Positions 11,090 through 23,200 of a DNA stretch of 64,000 bases are shown here, piece after piece. The stretch comes from Adiantum capillus-veneris (lineage: Eukaryota > Streptophyta > Polypodiopsida > Polypodiales > Pteridaceae): assembly GCA_014529385.2 (NCBI GenBank), contig CM043962.1, positions 54,455,905 to 54,519,904 on the forward strand, given 5' to 3'. The notes beneath the pieces are model-generated. The model saw only the letters and a program-made list of their open reading frames with translations. It had not been told where the DNA came from and made no database searches. The translations under genes and the position numbers were made by a program. Positions within the stretch are counted from its first letter, which is position 1; each line of letters begins with the position of its first letter.

Positions 11090-11310
11090 GCACCTCGCTA
11101 ACAGCAAGGCATCTCACTAATCCCGAGGCATCTTGATAACCGTCAGACATCTCGCTAACCACAAGGGATAAAAAGAGAGACGATAACCTTAGCTTAATCT
11201 CCGCTAATTGCGGGATACTCTCGCTAACCACAAGGCATCTCGCTAACCACAAGGAAATCTGGCTAACCACAAGGCATCTTCCTACCCAAAAGGCATCTCG
11301 CTACCTGTGA
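11090..11310. repeat. Minisatellite of about 20-21 bp in the E LTR
   Basis: Roughly ten imperfect units of the type GGCATCTCGCTAACCACAA. The other LTR copy lacks this block. Confidence 0.75.
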
Positions 11311-11827
11311 GGAACAAAAATATATTCTTCCTACAATTCTTCTCTTTAAATAATTCTTCATCAATCAGTAATAACAACTTATCAAACAATAAAAATTTAT
11401 CAAGCAATTAATAAACAGTGATAATTTATCAAAAAATTCTTTTACTAATCTATGAAAACATATGCTTGTTGCTTGTGATAGAATCACGTCTCTTGGACAA
11501 TTTAAGAAAATTCCTATACTTGGATTCCTAGGTCAACATGAATAGCAATGAAAAATAATAGATTTGTCTTACCGGATTAGCAACATGTTCGGTTACCTCC
11601 CATATTTGATCTTGGGAGGTTTAAACTTCTTTCGGAGTCGATATCTCTATTTGAGTTATGATTGGAGTAGATGGTACCTTCCTTTGTATCCTCCTTGGGA
11701 GGTGGAACGACAAGAGCATCCTTGGAGCTTCGAGTCACTCGCTTTGGGGCCATCGTATTATGAAAGAGAAAAGAAAACTTCCCCATGAAAAGCGGAGTTA
11801 TGGTTTTCTTGCTTGTCAAGAAGATTG

Positions 11828-11830
<3 letters not shown>

Positions 11831-11896
<66 letters not shown>
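11831..11896. repeat. (GA)n microsatellite, about 33 units
   Basis: An uninterrupted GA run inside the E LTR, absent from the 13980-15170 copy. Confidence 0.97.
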
Positions 11897-11900
<4 letters not shown>

Positions 11901-12639
11901 GAACTCAACAATCCGAGAGATGACACAATGGTGGTAGAGATGGAAATGGACCGAGGGTGAGAGGTTGAGAAAGAGAAGGTAACTCAAGTGTTATGGCAAG
12001 AGAGCTTCTGCTTCTGAGAACTTTTATGTGTGTGTCTTGAAAGTCAGGCAAAACGGGCTTTTATATATGCTCTCAAGAGCCAAAAGCACAAGCTAAGAAT
12101 AACAAAAAGCGGAGAGATAAGTTCACACGGGTTCGCGGCTTTAAACGAAAAACAAATTTTTTTATTTTTATTTTGCAGGCACGCATCTTGATGTGCTATT
12201 TTGATTCTTTTTTTAAATAAAAATCTTGGCTTCCAAGAAAAGAAGCTCTAAACTTGACTTACTTCTCTTTCTTCTCTAAAAGCATTCCTTCTTTCCTAAA
12301 AAAACTCCTTCTCTTCTTAAAATATTCCTCAACTCCTAAAATTACTCTCTCTTTTCTAAACATATTCCTTTTTTTAGTGTCAACTCTTATCTTTATATCT
12401 AGTCTTGAGGATCAAGTGTCCCATATCAACTTATTGTTTCCAAGTGAATAAAGGCCATAATTAATAGTTCTAAACTCCGATTTTCAATCGGATCGTTCCG
12501 TTGGAACGCTTTACGACTTAACAAAATTCAAACCTTAAAGACTTTTGCAAAGTAAATAAAATAGTTTTATTGGAAAATGTTGGGTACATTACTATCTCCC
12601 CAACTTAAGGATTTGAAATGTCCTCATCTCAAGAAAAAA

Positions 12640-13264
12640 TAAGGATACTCTTACTCTTATTACTAGCTCGATCATCAATATGCTGCATTAATCAAACATG
12701 GATAAGCGTTTTGATAATGTCTCAACTCTTTACATTCAAAGCATCAAACGTTCAAGCACGGAGGATCTTGCACATTAGTGGCATAAGCTCTTTGTGGTTG
12801 TCTATCCCTAAAGCTCAAATTCTGTCAAATTCTTCTCGTAGTCCCTTGTTCTTTCATTAAAGGTTCTACTCATAGTAAAGCATCTTGTACAGTTGTAGGT
12901 TTCAGGGCTTCCAATCGCGAGCTAATTGATTCTCACCTTGACAAAAGCCAGATACCTGTTGCTCTATGTTCGTTAGTGGTGCGTAACATCTAAGCCTTAC
13001 AAACTTTGAGTAGTACTCTTCCAAGGATAAGCCGTATTGTTTCAAGCTAAACAAATCATTTATCTTTATTGTTTCATAAGCAGGAGGTAAGTATCTTTTC
13101 TTCACCACTTGTTTGATTTTCCACCAACTTTGAGAGTTCTCCAACACTCCTATGTCACGACAATGCTGTTTCCACCATAACTTCGCTTCTCTTGAGAGAC
13201 GTAACATCCCTAGCATCACTTGATTTGCAGATGTGGTCCTTGCAACAGAGAAGTAATCAGCCAT
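12640..13264 (-). pseudogene. Gag pseudogene of element E
   Basis: A 120-codon open stretch at 12902-13264 starts MADYFSVARTT and has the retrotransposon Gag pattern: KLWWKQHC, then KRYLPP, LKQYGLSLEEYYSKF and CYAP segments. Below 12902 the frame is broken, but a degenerate zinc-knuckle-like CFECKELRHY can be read near 12700. Nothing of Pol follows. Upstream on this strand are leader and LTR. Confidence 0.7.
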
Positions 13265-13504
13265 AGCTTCAATCCATACTTTTCATATCTTTCTCAATAT
13301 CAACACCCTCTCCTTTAGAAGAAGGTGGTTGCATTTGTTTGATTAACAATTTATTCTCTTGAATTTTTGTGTAATTAGCATCGTTCTAAGGGTTTTCCAA
13401 CGTAGAAGTGATTTGAGGATTCCCCTGAGTGTATGCATATATTAACATGAATTTTTATAATAACTCAAAATACTAAGGTAGTTTTCAAACTTAAACTTAT
13501 ATCC

Positions 13505-13720
13505 AGTCCACTAATACTCAATTGCATGACTTAACCAATCACAACTTACCCAGTCCATCAAAACTCAGTCACATGAATTAGCCAATCATGACTAATCCAA
13601 TTCATTAAAACTCAATTATATAAATTAACTAGTGATGAATTATCTCAATCACATGACTTAACCAGTCATGGCTTACCCAATTCACCAAAACTCACTTATA
13701 TGACTTAACCAGACATACAA
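13505..13720 (-). repeat. Short tandem repeats in the E leader, second copy
   Basis: The same 55-60 bp imperfect repeats as at 9880-10140, in the matching position between gag and LTR. Confidence 0.6.
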
Positions 13721-13979
13721 TTGTTTTTTGAAGAAAAAAAACTCAATGTTTTTATTCATACCATCTTTTTCTTCATAAATACATCAAAATGTCATGTAGG
13801 TATCTAGAAAAATCTCTCAACAATGAGAAAACACAATAGAAGTTTCAACCACAACTGTGATACGCATCAACTAACGAGTCGTAATATCTTTGTGAGTCAG
13901 GTAATGGGTATAGAAAACCATACACACGAGGAAGCTTGAAGTAGCCAATTAAGCTTTTTAACCTACACTCAATACCAAT

Positions 13980-15170
13980 TTTGAGGTCCCCAACCCCGAG
14001 AAGATTGGGGTTACTTGATAGATAGCCTTCCTTTATTCTCAAATTTTGTTGACGACACCTTACTCCATTTCCATGAAGTAGATATATGAGCAATAGAAGA
14101 GACATAGTCCTCTATCCATCGTGATCGTGGATAAATGAGTCATACACCACACTCCAGGTCAATAATCAAGGTATTTCAATGCAAGCTAATTCCTATATCA
14201 CAAACAAAAAATCTCATTTACATACTTAAGATCTAAAAACAATGTCTTTTTATCCACGTTCAAGAGGCACATCCGCCATTTATAAATCATAGGTGTGATA
14301 TGAATTTATACTTAACTAACTAATAATCTGGTGAAAAGCACCCCACTAACCGAGTCCACTCGTTCGTAGAAATAAATTCGTTAAGATACTAGTCTCCACT
14401 TTTCAGACCACACTCACCCATTCTTCTTGTTTTTCAATTACTACCACACTATTACAAATACAAACAGTGTTCTTTTATTAGTTCCGGACAGAGATTCTTT
14501 TATACAACCCTTCCAACAATACCAAAACAATTTAAACAAGACCTAATGAAGACAATCCTATATTTAAAATAAAAATTTTATTCCAAATTTCTAACATATG
14601 CTTGTTTCTTGTGATAGAATCACATTTTTTGGACGGTTTAAGGGAATCCCTATGTTTGGCTTCTTAGGTCAACATGAATAGGAATGCAGAATTATTAATT
14701 TGTCTTACCAGACTATCGGCATGTTTGAGTACCTCCCGTATTTGAGGTTGGGTGGTTTCAACTTCTTTTGGAGTGGATGCCTCCATTTGAGTTATGATTG
14801 GAGTAGATGATACCTTTCTTTGCAAGAGGTGGAACGACAGGAGCATCCTTGGAGCTTTGAGTCACTCGTTTTGGGAACTTGACTTACTTCTCTTTCTTCT
14901 ATAAAAATTCTCCTTCTTTCCTAAAAATACTCTTTTTTTCCTAAAATTCCTCTCTTTCCTAAAAATACTCCTTTTTTTAGAGTCGACTCCTATCTTTAGA
15001 TATAGTCTTGAGGCTTAAGTTTTTCATATCAACCTATTGTTTCTAAGTGAATAATTAAAAGTTTGAGAGTTCGATTTCCGATCTGATCATTCCGTTGGAA
15101 CACTTTATGACTTAACAAAATTCAAACGGTAAACACTTTTCCAAAGTAAATGAAATAGTTTTATATTGGA
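13980..15170 (-). repeat. 5' LTR of element E, interrupted near its start
   Basis: It matches 10380-12588 with two large blocks missing. About 15 bp short of the expected LTR start the match stops and the 3' LTR of copia-1 begins (15176), so copia-1 inserted into this LTR. Confidence 0.65.
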
Positions 15171-15175
15171 ATTAG

Positions 15176-15391
15176 TGTTGCAAGAAAACACACATAGCTT
15201 GGATAAGATGATGGAAGCTCAAGGAGCACAACAAAGAGTGTATTACATAGTGTGCAATGGAAAGATAGATAGCTCTAGAATGATGGGCGTATATACAATG
15301 CACAGGGGAAAAAACCTCCTAGTGAGGGAAAAAATGCCCCGGTAGTCCTAAGTGTGTTCACAGACATCACTACCATATATATATGGTAACA
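15176..15391 (-). repeat. 3' LTR of copia-1 (216 bp)
   Basis: On the minus strand it starts TGTTACC and ends TTGCAACA, giving inverted TGTT...AACA ends, and is preceded by a purine tract (CCAGGGGGGA, 15392-15404). ATTAG (15171-15175) may be the target duplication. No matching LTR was found at the other end of copia-1. Confidence 0.6.
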
Positions 15392-17569
15392 AATCCCCCC
15401 TGGAGTGATGCGGTGAATGAGAGTTAGCACATAGAGTAAAGGGAAGTGTCATGCCTTGAGGACATAATAAGTCCACAAAGGGGAGTAAGCCCAAAGCTTT
15501 GTGGAAAGCTTCAAACTTCTCACAAGACAATGCCTTTGCGAAAAGATCTGCAAGGTTTTCCTGTGCTGGCACATAATCCAAGCTGATCTCTCGTGCTGAG
15601 AGCCTCTCCCTGGCATAGTGGTAATGCACTTCAATGTGCTTTGTGTGAGCATGAAAAATGGATTCCTCGCAACCACCAATGCACTTAGATTGTTAGTGTA
15701 GATAGTGTTGGCAGTGTCCTGTCCAACACCCAGATCAACCATATGGTGTCTGAGCTATACACACTCAACCGTAGCTGTGAAGAATGCCATGTACTCAGCC
15801 TCACAACTAGAAGTGGCCATAGTAGGTTGCTTCTCGCTCAACCATGATATACATGAACTGCCAAGCATGAAACAAAAACCACTTGTGGACACTCTCATGT
15901 CAAAACAACCAGCCCAATTTGAGTCCGAAAAAGAATATAAGTCTGGCAACAATGATCCCCCCTTGGGATAAAACAAGCCAAGATGTAAAGTGCCACTGAA
16001 GTAGTGGAAAATCCTCTTATTGACAGCCTGCCAATGCTTAGACCCTGGGCTATACATAAATCTGCTGACCTATGAGACTACAAACTAAATATCCGGTCTT
16101 GTGTTGCATACATAAATGAGACATCCAGCAACAGTTTGGTAAAGAGTGACATCTGCAAGATCACGAGCATCATGAAGACTCAATTTCAAACATGTTTCCA
16201 TGAGAGTGGCAACAGGTTTGCAATCCTCAAGTCCAAACTTACATAGCAATGTCTCTATGTAACTTTTTTAACACAAGGCAATACCACCATCACACTGCTT
16301 AAACTGTATACCCAAGTAATGACGCAATAGCCCCAAATCTTTCATCTTGAAAGTAGCATTCAAATCAGCCTTAAATTCAATAATATTTCTCTCATTTGGT
16401 CCAATGATCAACAAATCGTCCACATAAAGAACCACAATGAGAAGTACATCACCCTCATGCTTTACATACATTGTGCTTTTTGTTGGACTGTTAAACAAAA
16501 GCCTCATTTGACAAAATGAGCGTCAATCTTTCTCATACCAAGCACGAGGAGATTGCTTCCACCCATAAAAAACTTTCTTACATCTGTACACTTTATCCTC
16601 TTGTCCTTTCTTGACAAAACCGCGAGGTTGTGTTACATAAACTTTCTCAAATATGTCACCATTCAAGAAAGTAGTAACAATGTCTGATTGATGTACATCC
16701 CAACCAAAATGAGCTGCCAATGCACATAAAAAACACACAATAGTTATACAAAAAGTGGGAGCAAAAGTCTCTTCATAATCTATGCCTTTTTGTTGTGCAT
16801 AACCCTTTGCCACAAGTCGAGCCTTATAGGCAATCAATCTCACCATCTGGCTTGCGTTGCAACTTGTAAACCCACTTCGGACCAATGGCCTTTTTTCTAG
16901 GAGGCAAATCACATAAAGTCCATGTGTCATTTCCTAGAAGTGCATCATATTCTGATTGCATGGCAACCATCCAATTTTTTGAATTTTGTGCTTCATCAAA
17001 AGATAGAGGTTCCTCAACATCATGTACAGCCAAAGCATAAGAATCTGTTGCTAAGGATTTAATATTTACGTGATCACAAAGTGTTAATTAACGTTATCAA
17101 CCATATAAATTGGAGTTTTTCAAAATTGGTTTCTTCCCCCTTCATCCAATAGTATAAATGCATGACTTTTGTCAAAGTTAACAAAAGATTCACCTTACCA
17201 ACTAGATTTTCACTCTAATGTCATTTTGAGTGATTACATGAATTTTAAATCCTTGTCTGCTGCATAAGATGCATGGCGAGAACCTAAACAAGTACGACTA
17301 GAAAAAGGTTCATCCAATTTACTGTCACGCAAAGTATGCACCAGCCATTTAGGCATACCTCTAGCTTGCTCATTCTCAACCCTTTCCTCATCAAGTACAT
17401 CATGTACATCTACATCAGTAATAGGTTGATCTATAATATTTTTAGAAACCCCCATAGGCTATACATTTTCCTCATTGGAATTTACTTTTGAACTTCCACC
17501 ACTAAAAAGAGGCAACAAAGTGTCATAAATGTCATGTGAGCTTACATTACCGTCTCTAGTACATGATAG
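15392..17569 (-). pseudogene. Copia-1 pol, RT and RNase H part, broken
   Basis: Broken frames give copia RT and RNase H in order on the minus strand: a linker (17234-17569), RT start with NWMVAMQSEYDALL and GPKWVYKL (16824-17033), KARLVAKGYAQQKGIDYEET and QSPRAWYE (16523-16850), the catalytic YVDD at 16415-16426, then RNase H with DSNWAGC and SSCEAEYMA (15755-16057) and the C-terminal HYHYARERL and NLADLFAKAL parts (15348-15742). Several stops and frameshifts separate the pieces, so no active protein is expected. Confidence 0.88.
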
Positions 17570-17832
17570 TGAGGTGGTCCGGGACGGGCAACAAGAAGAG
17601 AAACCTCTAGACACCCTTCAAGGCTCCCGTGCTGCTCAATGGGGCTGGGGCACAACACAACACAAACCAAAACAACAAACCCACAGCCAAATCCCAACTA
17701 CACAAGGGGCACCACCTAGTTTAAGAGCGAACTAGGACACAAAAGAGGAGAATCGTTAGAGCAACCCACAAACAAGCAAGGAATTTACACTAACCCTAAC
17801 ACCAATGGAACACTCTCACACACTAAAACACG

Positions 17833-17868
<36 letters not shown>

Positions 17869-20210
17869 GGGGGGGGGAGGGGAGAGAGAGAGCGAGATGG
17901 TGTACAACTTAGCTTCAACTTTATATTTTGCACAAAAAGGAACTTAGAGCTTGCGGAATCAAGTGACAAGATTTGGTTATAGCATCACTAGCACATTGTC
18001 TTAGGGTTATGGGAGCCCTCTCACCATCCACCCTCTTACAATGGTAGCCAAACAATAGCCAATGAATCACAAGCAACAAAACAACAACCTTCAATGAAAC
18101 AAGTCACCTTATGAAGCTGAATGAGTTTGCCAAGCCAAATTGGAGGAGAAGCGTGAGCCTTTGGACATGAATTGCACCCAAAACTACCAATTCATTGATG
18201 TTGGGGTAGATACAACAATGGTAGGAAGAATATCTTCTACTCGCACTCACTCAAACTAGCTCAAGCTTTTCTATGCACCAAGGTGATGGTGTATAGAAAG
18301 CTTACTCTCTCTTTACAACCAAGATAGAACTGGCGTGTGGTACTCTCAATCTAGTGTGAAATGGTATAGTGATGTCTTTTACAAGGAGGAATGGGTTCTA
18401 TTTATAGTTTTTAGAAGCCTTGATTAGGATTAAGCCTAATCAATTTTATTAGGAACGATCAAGGATTATGAATTTTTATGAATTTCAAATGAGAATGGGC
18501 TCTCTCTTTTCTCTTGAGTCACATGGATGTGGGCTCAAGTAAGAGAATTATTGATGTGGTGAAAGGAGAGAAACTTCCATGGGAGTGAGTGAATTTCGTT
18601 TACTTGTGCGGTTGCCTACTCCATATGTTGATAGTGTGGGTGCATTTTTAAAAGAGAAGTTAGTTGTTAGTGGTAATAATCACTAGAATTGTTAGAGATA
18701 CATTTACAATGGGTAGGATGAGTTGATTTGATGAAGGAAGAGGGGTGAATTAAAAGAGAATCATTGAGATGGTGAAGCTTTGAAGAAGCTTGAACTCACC
18801 CTTGTGTAGATTGTGGAAAAAATGACCGCTGGTCTTCTTCTTCTTCTTCGCTTCTTTACGCCGCCGCCACGGTTGACCACCATGTTGAAAAGAGGATTTG
18901 TTGATGAAAAATCCTCAATTTGCAGAATTTATCATGGTTAAGATGCTGAATTTTAGATATTTTTAGGAGAGGTAAATGAAATTGTAACATAGAAGCAATA
19001 GAGAGAGACATGGAGAGGGTGTATGTATGTAGAGGTTCATAAAAGAACTATAGGGATGAGAGAGAAGGGTAATGGTGAAGAGGGTGGGAGAAGCCATGGA
19101 AATTGCAGGTTTGAGTGAGGGAAGGAGAGGGAGGGATGTGTAAGAGTGAGTAGGTGTGTGGAAGGGTGAGAGAAGACTAAGGGCTGTTTGTGAGAAAAGT
19201 GGGCAGACTGGGGTCCACTCAAAAAGTCATAGATCACCGTTGGTAGCTCCAAAAATCATGAAAAAGTTTGAGGTGATTATTCAGAGCGTGGGCTACATTT
19301 TCTCTTTTGACCACCGCTCCAAATTCGGAGTGGATATAGGTGCCAAAATTCTCACCAAAAAGCCTGTTTTTATGCCTGCAAAAGTCTTTTAGTGGCCCCC
19401 TCCTTTGATGAATTTGTACAATACATCCAAGAGTGAGCCCCTCCTTGGTCATATTATAATACAAAGCATCCAAGTTGCCCTTGACCCATGCATGGAGGAG
19501 GATTATCGGTGAATAAAGAAATATATACATGGTGGGACTAGTGTATGGACTATTCATGGACTTTAGCTCAATGAGCACATGGTGTTAGAATAATGAGTAA
19601 AAATAATAATAAAAATATGGAGGAGTTATGGATATGGAAAGATATTGGAATCATATGATATGGTCCCTCCTTGAATTATTTTGGGTGAAAGAGGAAAAGG
19701 GATGCAAGTAAATAATATAATAAACGTAACCAATGAGTAGAAATCAATTTTTTGTTTTCACGAGGGTGAGGGTTAAAATGTGGGAGTGATTTGTATAAAG
19801 GAAAAATATGAGGTTAGAGTATGTACATATTGGCAAAAAATATAATTATGGTGTAAGAGGATGAAAGAAGGTGTACATAGGTTTAATAAAACACACACCT
19901 AAGTAGAAATATTTAAATAAAATACCAAAATAATTATAAAAAATCCCTATATTTAGGCCATATATACAATGAAATATTTACACACAAAGAGGCCATAATA
20001 TACTTTTATTTTTTTATTTTTTTATTTTTTTGGCTCAACTAGCCCAGTGACTAGCTAGCTGAGGGTTTTTAAGAAGATATGGGAAAAGCCCCCTAACTCA
20101 CACATGCCTATGTACAGTGAAATGGTAGGGATAGCCATAGCGTTTGGGTGAATTTGGTAGGGTGGAGTAACTTACTATGGCAATTATGGAGAGCCGAAAA
20201 ACGGCTATCA
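17570..20210 (-). repeat. 3' LTR of element A2
   Basis: On the minus strand it runs from TGATAGCC to GACCACCTCA. It is nearly identical to the 5' LTR, with scattered single-base changes and a different length of the GA/poly-G tract (17832-17892). TATA at 18398-18407 and the hairpin at 17715-17736 are kept. Confidence 0.95.
17832..17892. repeat. GA run next to a poly-G tract in the A2 3' LTR
   Basis: A (GA)n run, then about 19 consecutive G, then more GA. The 5' LTR has the same structure with a longer GA run (26308-26396). Confidence 0.95.
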
Positions 20211-20225
20211 TTAGCCCTCCCCCAG
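20211..20225 (-). promoter_or_regulatory. Polypurine tract of element A2
   Basis: The minus strand reads CTGGGGGAGGGC just before the 3' LTR, as in A1. Confidence 0.75.
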
Positions 20226-20238
20226 GATGATGGTATAT

Positions 20239-23200
20239 TCATGTACCATCATAGAGCATCTTTTCCAAAGAGAGTGCTTCAGAGTCCTTGACGAGATATG
20301 AGACAGCGGCCTTTGGATAGATCTTTGGTAGAAGGCGACTCAAATAGGGCTTCAAGCGATACCCGTTTACCTTCCTGGAGTGCTCTTTACCATTCAAGTC
20401 CATAAGCTGATAGTAACTAGAATTGAAAGCCTTCTTGACTATGTATGGCCCTTGCCATCTAGTTTCAAACTTGGCATCAAAACGATTGTCAAGTCGATTG
20501 TCATACCTTAGCACAAGCTCTCCTTCTTTGATGCCTTTGTCCTTCAGTTTCTTGTCGTGCGTTTCTTTCGCTTGTGTGGCTTTCCTCTTGTAGCACTCAT
20601 ATGCTACTTCTCTTTTCCACTCAAGCTCCACTAACGTAAGAAGTTGATCCATCCATACCTCTTGATCATCTTGTGCTCCTTTGCCATGAAGTCGCATTGT
20701 TGGAATGTTGAGCTCGATAGGCTGCAAAGCCTCTTGACCATAGACCAAGTGAAATGGTGTGAACTCCGTGGCTTCCCTATATTTGGTTCGATATGCCCAC
20801 AAGGCACCATCCAAGAAGTCATCCCATAATTTTGTCTTGTTTTGCACCATCTTTCTAATGATTCCTGCAATGACACCATTAGCCTTCTCCACCAAACCAT
20901 TTGACTGTGGGTAGTATGGTGTGCTATGACGATGTAGAATGTGAAGCTCTTCACAAACTTCTGTGAGCAAGCCCTTCCTAAACCCTGGACCATTATCAGA
21001 AACAATCTCCAAAGGTGTGCCAAATCTGCAACAAATGTGATTGTACACAAATTTTCTAACTGTCCTCTCATTCACTCTTGCCACACTTTGAGCTTCCACC
21101 CACCTAGTCATATAGTCTACAGCCACTAGAATGTAGAGTTTACCATTTTTTGTCCTAGGCAGAGGACCCATAGCATCAATGCCCCACTTTTCAAAGGGTC
21201 CATTTACAAGAACTATTTGCCTCGGGCCATGCACCAACCTTCTATTTCCATTTATCTGACAATTGTGACATCTTTTACACCAATGTTGAACATCCACATG
21301 CAAGCTTGGCCAAACATACCCCGCAAGCAAAATCTTCTTCACAGTTGATTCTTGGGCAAAATGACCACCACATGCCTCTTCATGCAAACCTTTTAGAATG
21401 GCTGGAATTTCCTCGATAGTTGGTACTCTTCTGCTCACTTGATCCTTCCCTCTTTGATAGAGGGAGCCTTCTAGGAAGAGATAGAAACTTGCCTTCTTCA
21501 TGAGTCTCCTCTTCTGAGCCTTCGTGAAGTCTTGTGGAAACTCACCCTCCAAAATGTAGCCAATAATGGGAGCCAATGACTCCAATCCCTGGTATCTCGA
21601 TTGCTTGACAGCTACTGCCACCATGATGACCTGCACTTCTCTCTCAGCACATGTACTGCTTGTTGTGCAAGTAAATCGGCATCTTCATTTTGTTTCCTCA
21701 GAATATGATATAATTGCACTTCTTCAAACTGATTACACATCCTACGAATGGCATGAACTTTTGTCCTTAAGCTTTCATTCTTGCATGCCCAAATGCCTAA
21801 AATCTATTTAACAATGAGAAGTGCATCTCCCTTTACCATGAGACGTTTTATCCCTTGGCCAATGCACATCTTCAAAACATGAAGTAGTGTGTCGTACTCT
21901 GCTTCATTGTTGCCAGTTGAACCTGGTAGATTGACCTTCTCTTTCATGACCACCTCTCCACTTGGGTTGAGCAACACTAGCCCTCCCCCTGCATTCCCTG
22001 CGGCACGTCGAAAAGCTCCATCAAAGAACAAGGTAAAAGCATTGGGAATACTTTATGGTGGTGGCAATGGTAGGGTCTTTACTTGAGGCACCTTAATTTC
22101 CTTCTCATGTACCCTATAAGTGAGAATCCCTGCCAATTGTGCACGCACACTATCTTCTACCTTGAAAGAGTATTGGAACTCTTGCAACTCCATAATCCAC
22201 TTTGAGATCCTAGTACTAAGATTCATTTGAGATGACACCCAAGGGAACAAATTTTCTGCAGTGAGAATTACAAAAGGTTTTGGTAGCAGGTAGGATCTAA
22301 ACTTTCTCACCGCAAACATGAGAGAAAGCATCATGAGTTCTGCTTCTGTGTAGTCTCTCTCCAAAGCATTCATGACCCTTCTAACAAAGTAGATGGGTCG
22401 CATCCTTGTACTGTGGGGATCTTGTTGTAGCAACACAGCACCAATTGTTTCCCTTCCAACACTAGAGCTAACAAAGAATGTGTACTCCCAACAAGGAGGC
22501 ATGAGTGTTGGTAGCTCTGACAAAATGACTTTAATGTTACAAAAATACTCTTCAAGCTCATCAGACCATGCAAATTCTACCTGTTGTGTCAACTTTTGCA
22601 AAGGATGAAGCAACTCCGAGGCTAAGTGAATGAAGCGTGACATATACTTCACCTTCTGAATGAAAGAGATGACCTCCTTAAGACTCTTCGGTGATGGAAG
22701 CTCAATAAGAGCCTTTGCCTTTGAAGGATCCACCTCAATGCCTTTATAGGAAACCTTGTGACCGAGCAAGATCACTTCATCCTCACCTATGTGGCACTTG
22801 TCGGGGTTGAGTTGACCTCCCATGTCGTAGAGCTTCTTTAAACCTTCTTCTACCCTTTGTAGATGCAATGATTTTGAGCTATAAATGCAGAAATCATCAA
22901 TGAACACCCTAATTGACTTTCCAAAGAATGCTTGAAACACCATGTTCATGAAACGTTGGAATGTTGCAGGAGCATTTGTCAGACCAAATGGCATGACTCT
23001 AAAAGAATAACAACCCCAAGGAGTGATAAAGGCTTTTTTCAATTGATCTTCCAATGCGATACCTATTTGAAAGTAGCCTGAGTAGCCATCACACACAGTG
23101 TACTTCTCATGACCAGCTACCTCATTTAGTATCTCATCCTGAAATGGGAGGGGAAAGTGATCTCTTTTTGTTGCCTCATTGAGTGGACGGTAATCCACAC

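Larger units (their letters stand above)
10380..12588 (-). repeat. LTR of element E (central, about 2.2 kb)
   Basis: On the minus strand it starts TGTACCCAACA and ends GACCTCACA, followed two bases later by a primer site. It matches 13980-15170 but has two extra blocks: about 11000-11455, with a 20-bp minisatellite, and about 11750-12250, with a long (GA)n run. A purine-rich run lies just outside its start (12589-12610, minus strand). Confidence 0.65.
9397..15170 (-). mobile_element. Decayed Ty3 element E, tandem form sharing a central LTR
   Basis: Two direct copies of one sequence are present: 9397-12588 and about 12980-15170, each with a piece of gag, a leader with short repeats, a primer-site region and an LTR. 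Read on the minus strand the order is LTR (15170-13980), leader, gag (13264 to about 12640), purine-rich run, LTR (12588-10380), primer site, leader, gag fragment. Protease, RT and integrase are missing. The second LTR leads straight into a primer site and gag again, so this is a tandem with a shared LTR, as unequal LTR recombination can give. Confidence 0.7.
15176..17569 (-). mobile_element. Copia-1, 3' half (split by element A2)
   Basis: This is the downstream half of a Ty1/copia element on the minus strand: end of integrase region, RT, RNase H and a short 3' LTR. The other half lies at 28706-31131. The reading frames on the two sides join in phase if A2 and one copy of a 4-bp duplication are ignored. 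Confidence 0.85.

Noticed and set aside
11577-11987. ORFs with Ser-Leu or Arg-Glu runs
   Set aside because: Translation of the (GA)n microsatellite in the E LTR.
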